Source of the DNA: Novosphingobium resinovorum
GTDB taxonomy: Bacteria; Pseudomonadota; Alphaproteobacteria; Sphingomonadales; Sphingomonadaceae
DNA: 64,000 nt
Reading direction: 5' to 3'
Assembly: GCF_001742225.1 (NCBI RefSeq)
Contig: NZ_CP017076.1
Coordinates: 1,203,001-1,267,000 of the forward strand
A model generated the notes under the pieces. That model saw nothing but the letters and a program-made list of their open reading frames with translations. It was not told where the DNA came from and ran no database searches. A program made the translations under genes and the position numbers. This document shows, piece after piece, positions 63,063 to 64,000 of the stretch; positions within the stretch are counted from its first letter, which is position 1; every line of letters starts with the position of its first letter.

Positions 63063-64000
63063 TCAGCGGGCCTTGAACTCGTCGATCAGCTTGCGCTTCA
63101 TGAGCTTTCCGGTGGGTTCGCGCGGAAGTTCGTCGCGGAATTCGAAAGCCTTGGGCGTCTTCACGCTGCCCAGCGCGGCGCGGGCGAAGGCGCCGAGTTC
63201 CTCCGCGAGCGCAGGGCCGGAGGCTACCCCCTCGGCGGGGCGGACGATGGCGAGCACGCATTCGCCCATCTCCTCGTGCGGGACGCCGATCACCGCCACG
63301 TCGGCGACCTTGGGGTGGGTGACGAGGTGGTTTTCGATCTCCTGCGGATAGATGTTCACCCCGCCCGAGATGATCATGAAGCTGCGCCGGTCGGTGAGAA
63401 ACAGGTAGCCGTCCGCATCGACGTGGCCGACGTCGCCCAGCGTCGCCCAGCCCCGGTCATTGTGCGCCGTGGCGGTCTTCTGTGGATCGTTGTGGTAGAC
63501 GAACGATGGCCCATCGGCGAAATAGACGTCGCCGGTCGCGCCGGGAGGCAGTTCGCGGCCCTCGGGATCGAGCACCTTCACCTTGCCGAGCACCGCCTTG
63601 CCGACCGAGCCGGGGCGCGCCAGCCACTCGGCCGAGGACAGCGCGGTGATCCCGCAGCATTCGGTGCCCGAGTAGTACTCGTGGACGATCGGCCCCCACC
63701 AGTCGATCATCGCCTGCTTGACCGGCACCGGGCAGGGCGCGGCGGCGTGGATCACCGCTCGCAGCGAGGAATGATCGCGCCGCGCGCGCGCTTCGGGCGG
63801 GAGTTTCAGCAACCGCACGAAGTGCGTGGGCACCCATGTCGCGTGGGTGATGCGGTGGCTCTCGATGAGCGCGAGCGCTTCCCCTGCATCGAAGCGCTCC
63901 ATGATGACCACGGTGCCGCCGAGCCGGTGGATCGTCATCGCCCAGCGCAGCGGCGCCGCGTGGTAGAGCGGCGAGGTGGAGAGGTACACGGTGTCCTCGC
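63063..64000 (-). CDS. acyl-CoA synthetase (AMP-forming), 5' partial
   Basis: C-terminal 312 or so residues of an ANL-superfamily ligase that makes acyl-CoA from a carboxylate, ATP and CoA; the start and the P-loop lie beyond the window. Seen: YYSGTECCG (motif A5), GWATLGDVGHVDADGYLFLTDR and SFMIISGGVNIYPQEIEN (A7/A8 hinge region) and PTGKLMKRKL with the catalytic Lys (A10). 2 bases separate it from the dehydrogenase gene, so they form an operon. Substrate may be a medium- or long-chain fatty acid; not determinable here. Confidence 0.9.
   Translation of the reverse strand, partial: EDTVYLSTSPLYHAAPLRWAMTIHRLGGTVVIMERFDAGEALALIESHRITHATWVPTHFVRLLKLPPEARARRDHSSLRAVIHAAAPCPVPVKQAMIDWWGPIVHEYYSGTECCGITALSSAEWLARPGSVGKAVLGKVKVLDPEGRELPPGATGDVYFADGPSFVYHNDPQKTATAHNDRGWATLGDVGHVDADGYLFLTDRRSFMIISGGVNIYPQEIENHLVTHPKVADVAVIGVPHEEMGECVLAIVRPAEGVASGPALAEELGAFARAALGSVKTPKAFEFRDELPREPTGKLMKRKLIDEFKAR

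Noticed and set aside
1..64000. tRNA, rRNA, CRISPR arrays, insertion sequences, prophage or integrase genes
   Set aside because: Looked for and not seen; intergenic spaces are short and repeats are limited to those listed.

Overview
The window is GC-rich, densely packed bacterial chromosome. The best fit is an alphaproteobacterium of the Sphingomonadales type (Novosphingobium or Sphingobium-like). The grounds are four TonB-dependent receptors (TBDRs), a FecI/FecR pair, three RND efflux systems, a TctDE-like two-component system, and many ATGA or TGATG gene overlaps with GTG/TTG starts. This is inferred from gene content; no 16S or other marker gene is present. I saw no tRNA, rRNA, CRISPR array, insertion sequence or phage gene, and no gene-free stretch over 300 bases.

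Layout. 2-7602: the 3' part of a CitMHS citrate carrier gene, followed 4 bases later by a complete AcrAB-TolC-like operon, then a TerC-family membrane protein. 7648-14789: an island of three periplasmic binding-protein genes (one encoding two fused binding domains) around a TctDE-like two-component system, with no permease or ATPase. 14892-20764: a secreted endonuclease/exonuclease/phosphatase-family enzyme divergent from a small exported protein, then an ECF sigma factor, FecR and a TBDR with an N-terminal signalling domain. 20751-29111: an eight-gene glycan cluster with a DUF2334 deacetylase, three GT4 glycosyltransferases, a multi-spanning membrane protein, a DUF2141 protein, a TagF-like transferase and a Wzx-like flippase. 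29115-37072: an RND efflux operon with a PepSY protein, divergent from its probable OmpR/EnvZ-type regulator pair. 37096-42424: two divergent siderophore-type TBDRs sharing a Fur-box-like site, plus a small exported protein. 42507-53402: an MdtBC-like RND operon, a response regulator with no kinase of its own, and two tandem regulator-kinase pairs. 53519-57655: a YncE-like propeller, a class A acid phosphatase and a TBDR in one operon. 57709-64000: an ABC-F ATPase, a DUF2252 protein, an AraC regulator, an acyl-CoA dehydrogenase and a partial acyl-CoA ligase.

How the genes may work together. Two parts look phosphate-related: the acid phosphatase/TBDR operon, and the binding-protein island, whose PstS-like domains lack the usual phosphate-binding signature. 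Each has an upstream sequence resembling a Pho box (11-bp period). Iron uptake is represented by FecIR-TBDR and the divergent TBDR pair. The three efflux systems differ in type: drug-type, possibly metal-linked, and MdtBC-like.

The most unusual non-coding signals are two. One is an 18-bp motif present on both sides of the orphan response-regulator gene (16/18 identical), probably its operator. The other is a 27-bp near-repeat (23/27) just upstream of two separate glycan genes, with a conserved reading frame.
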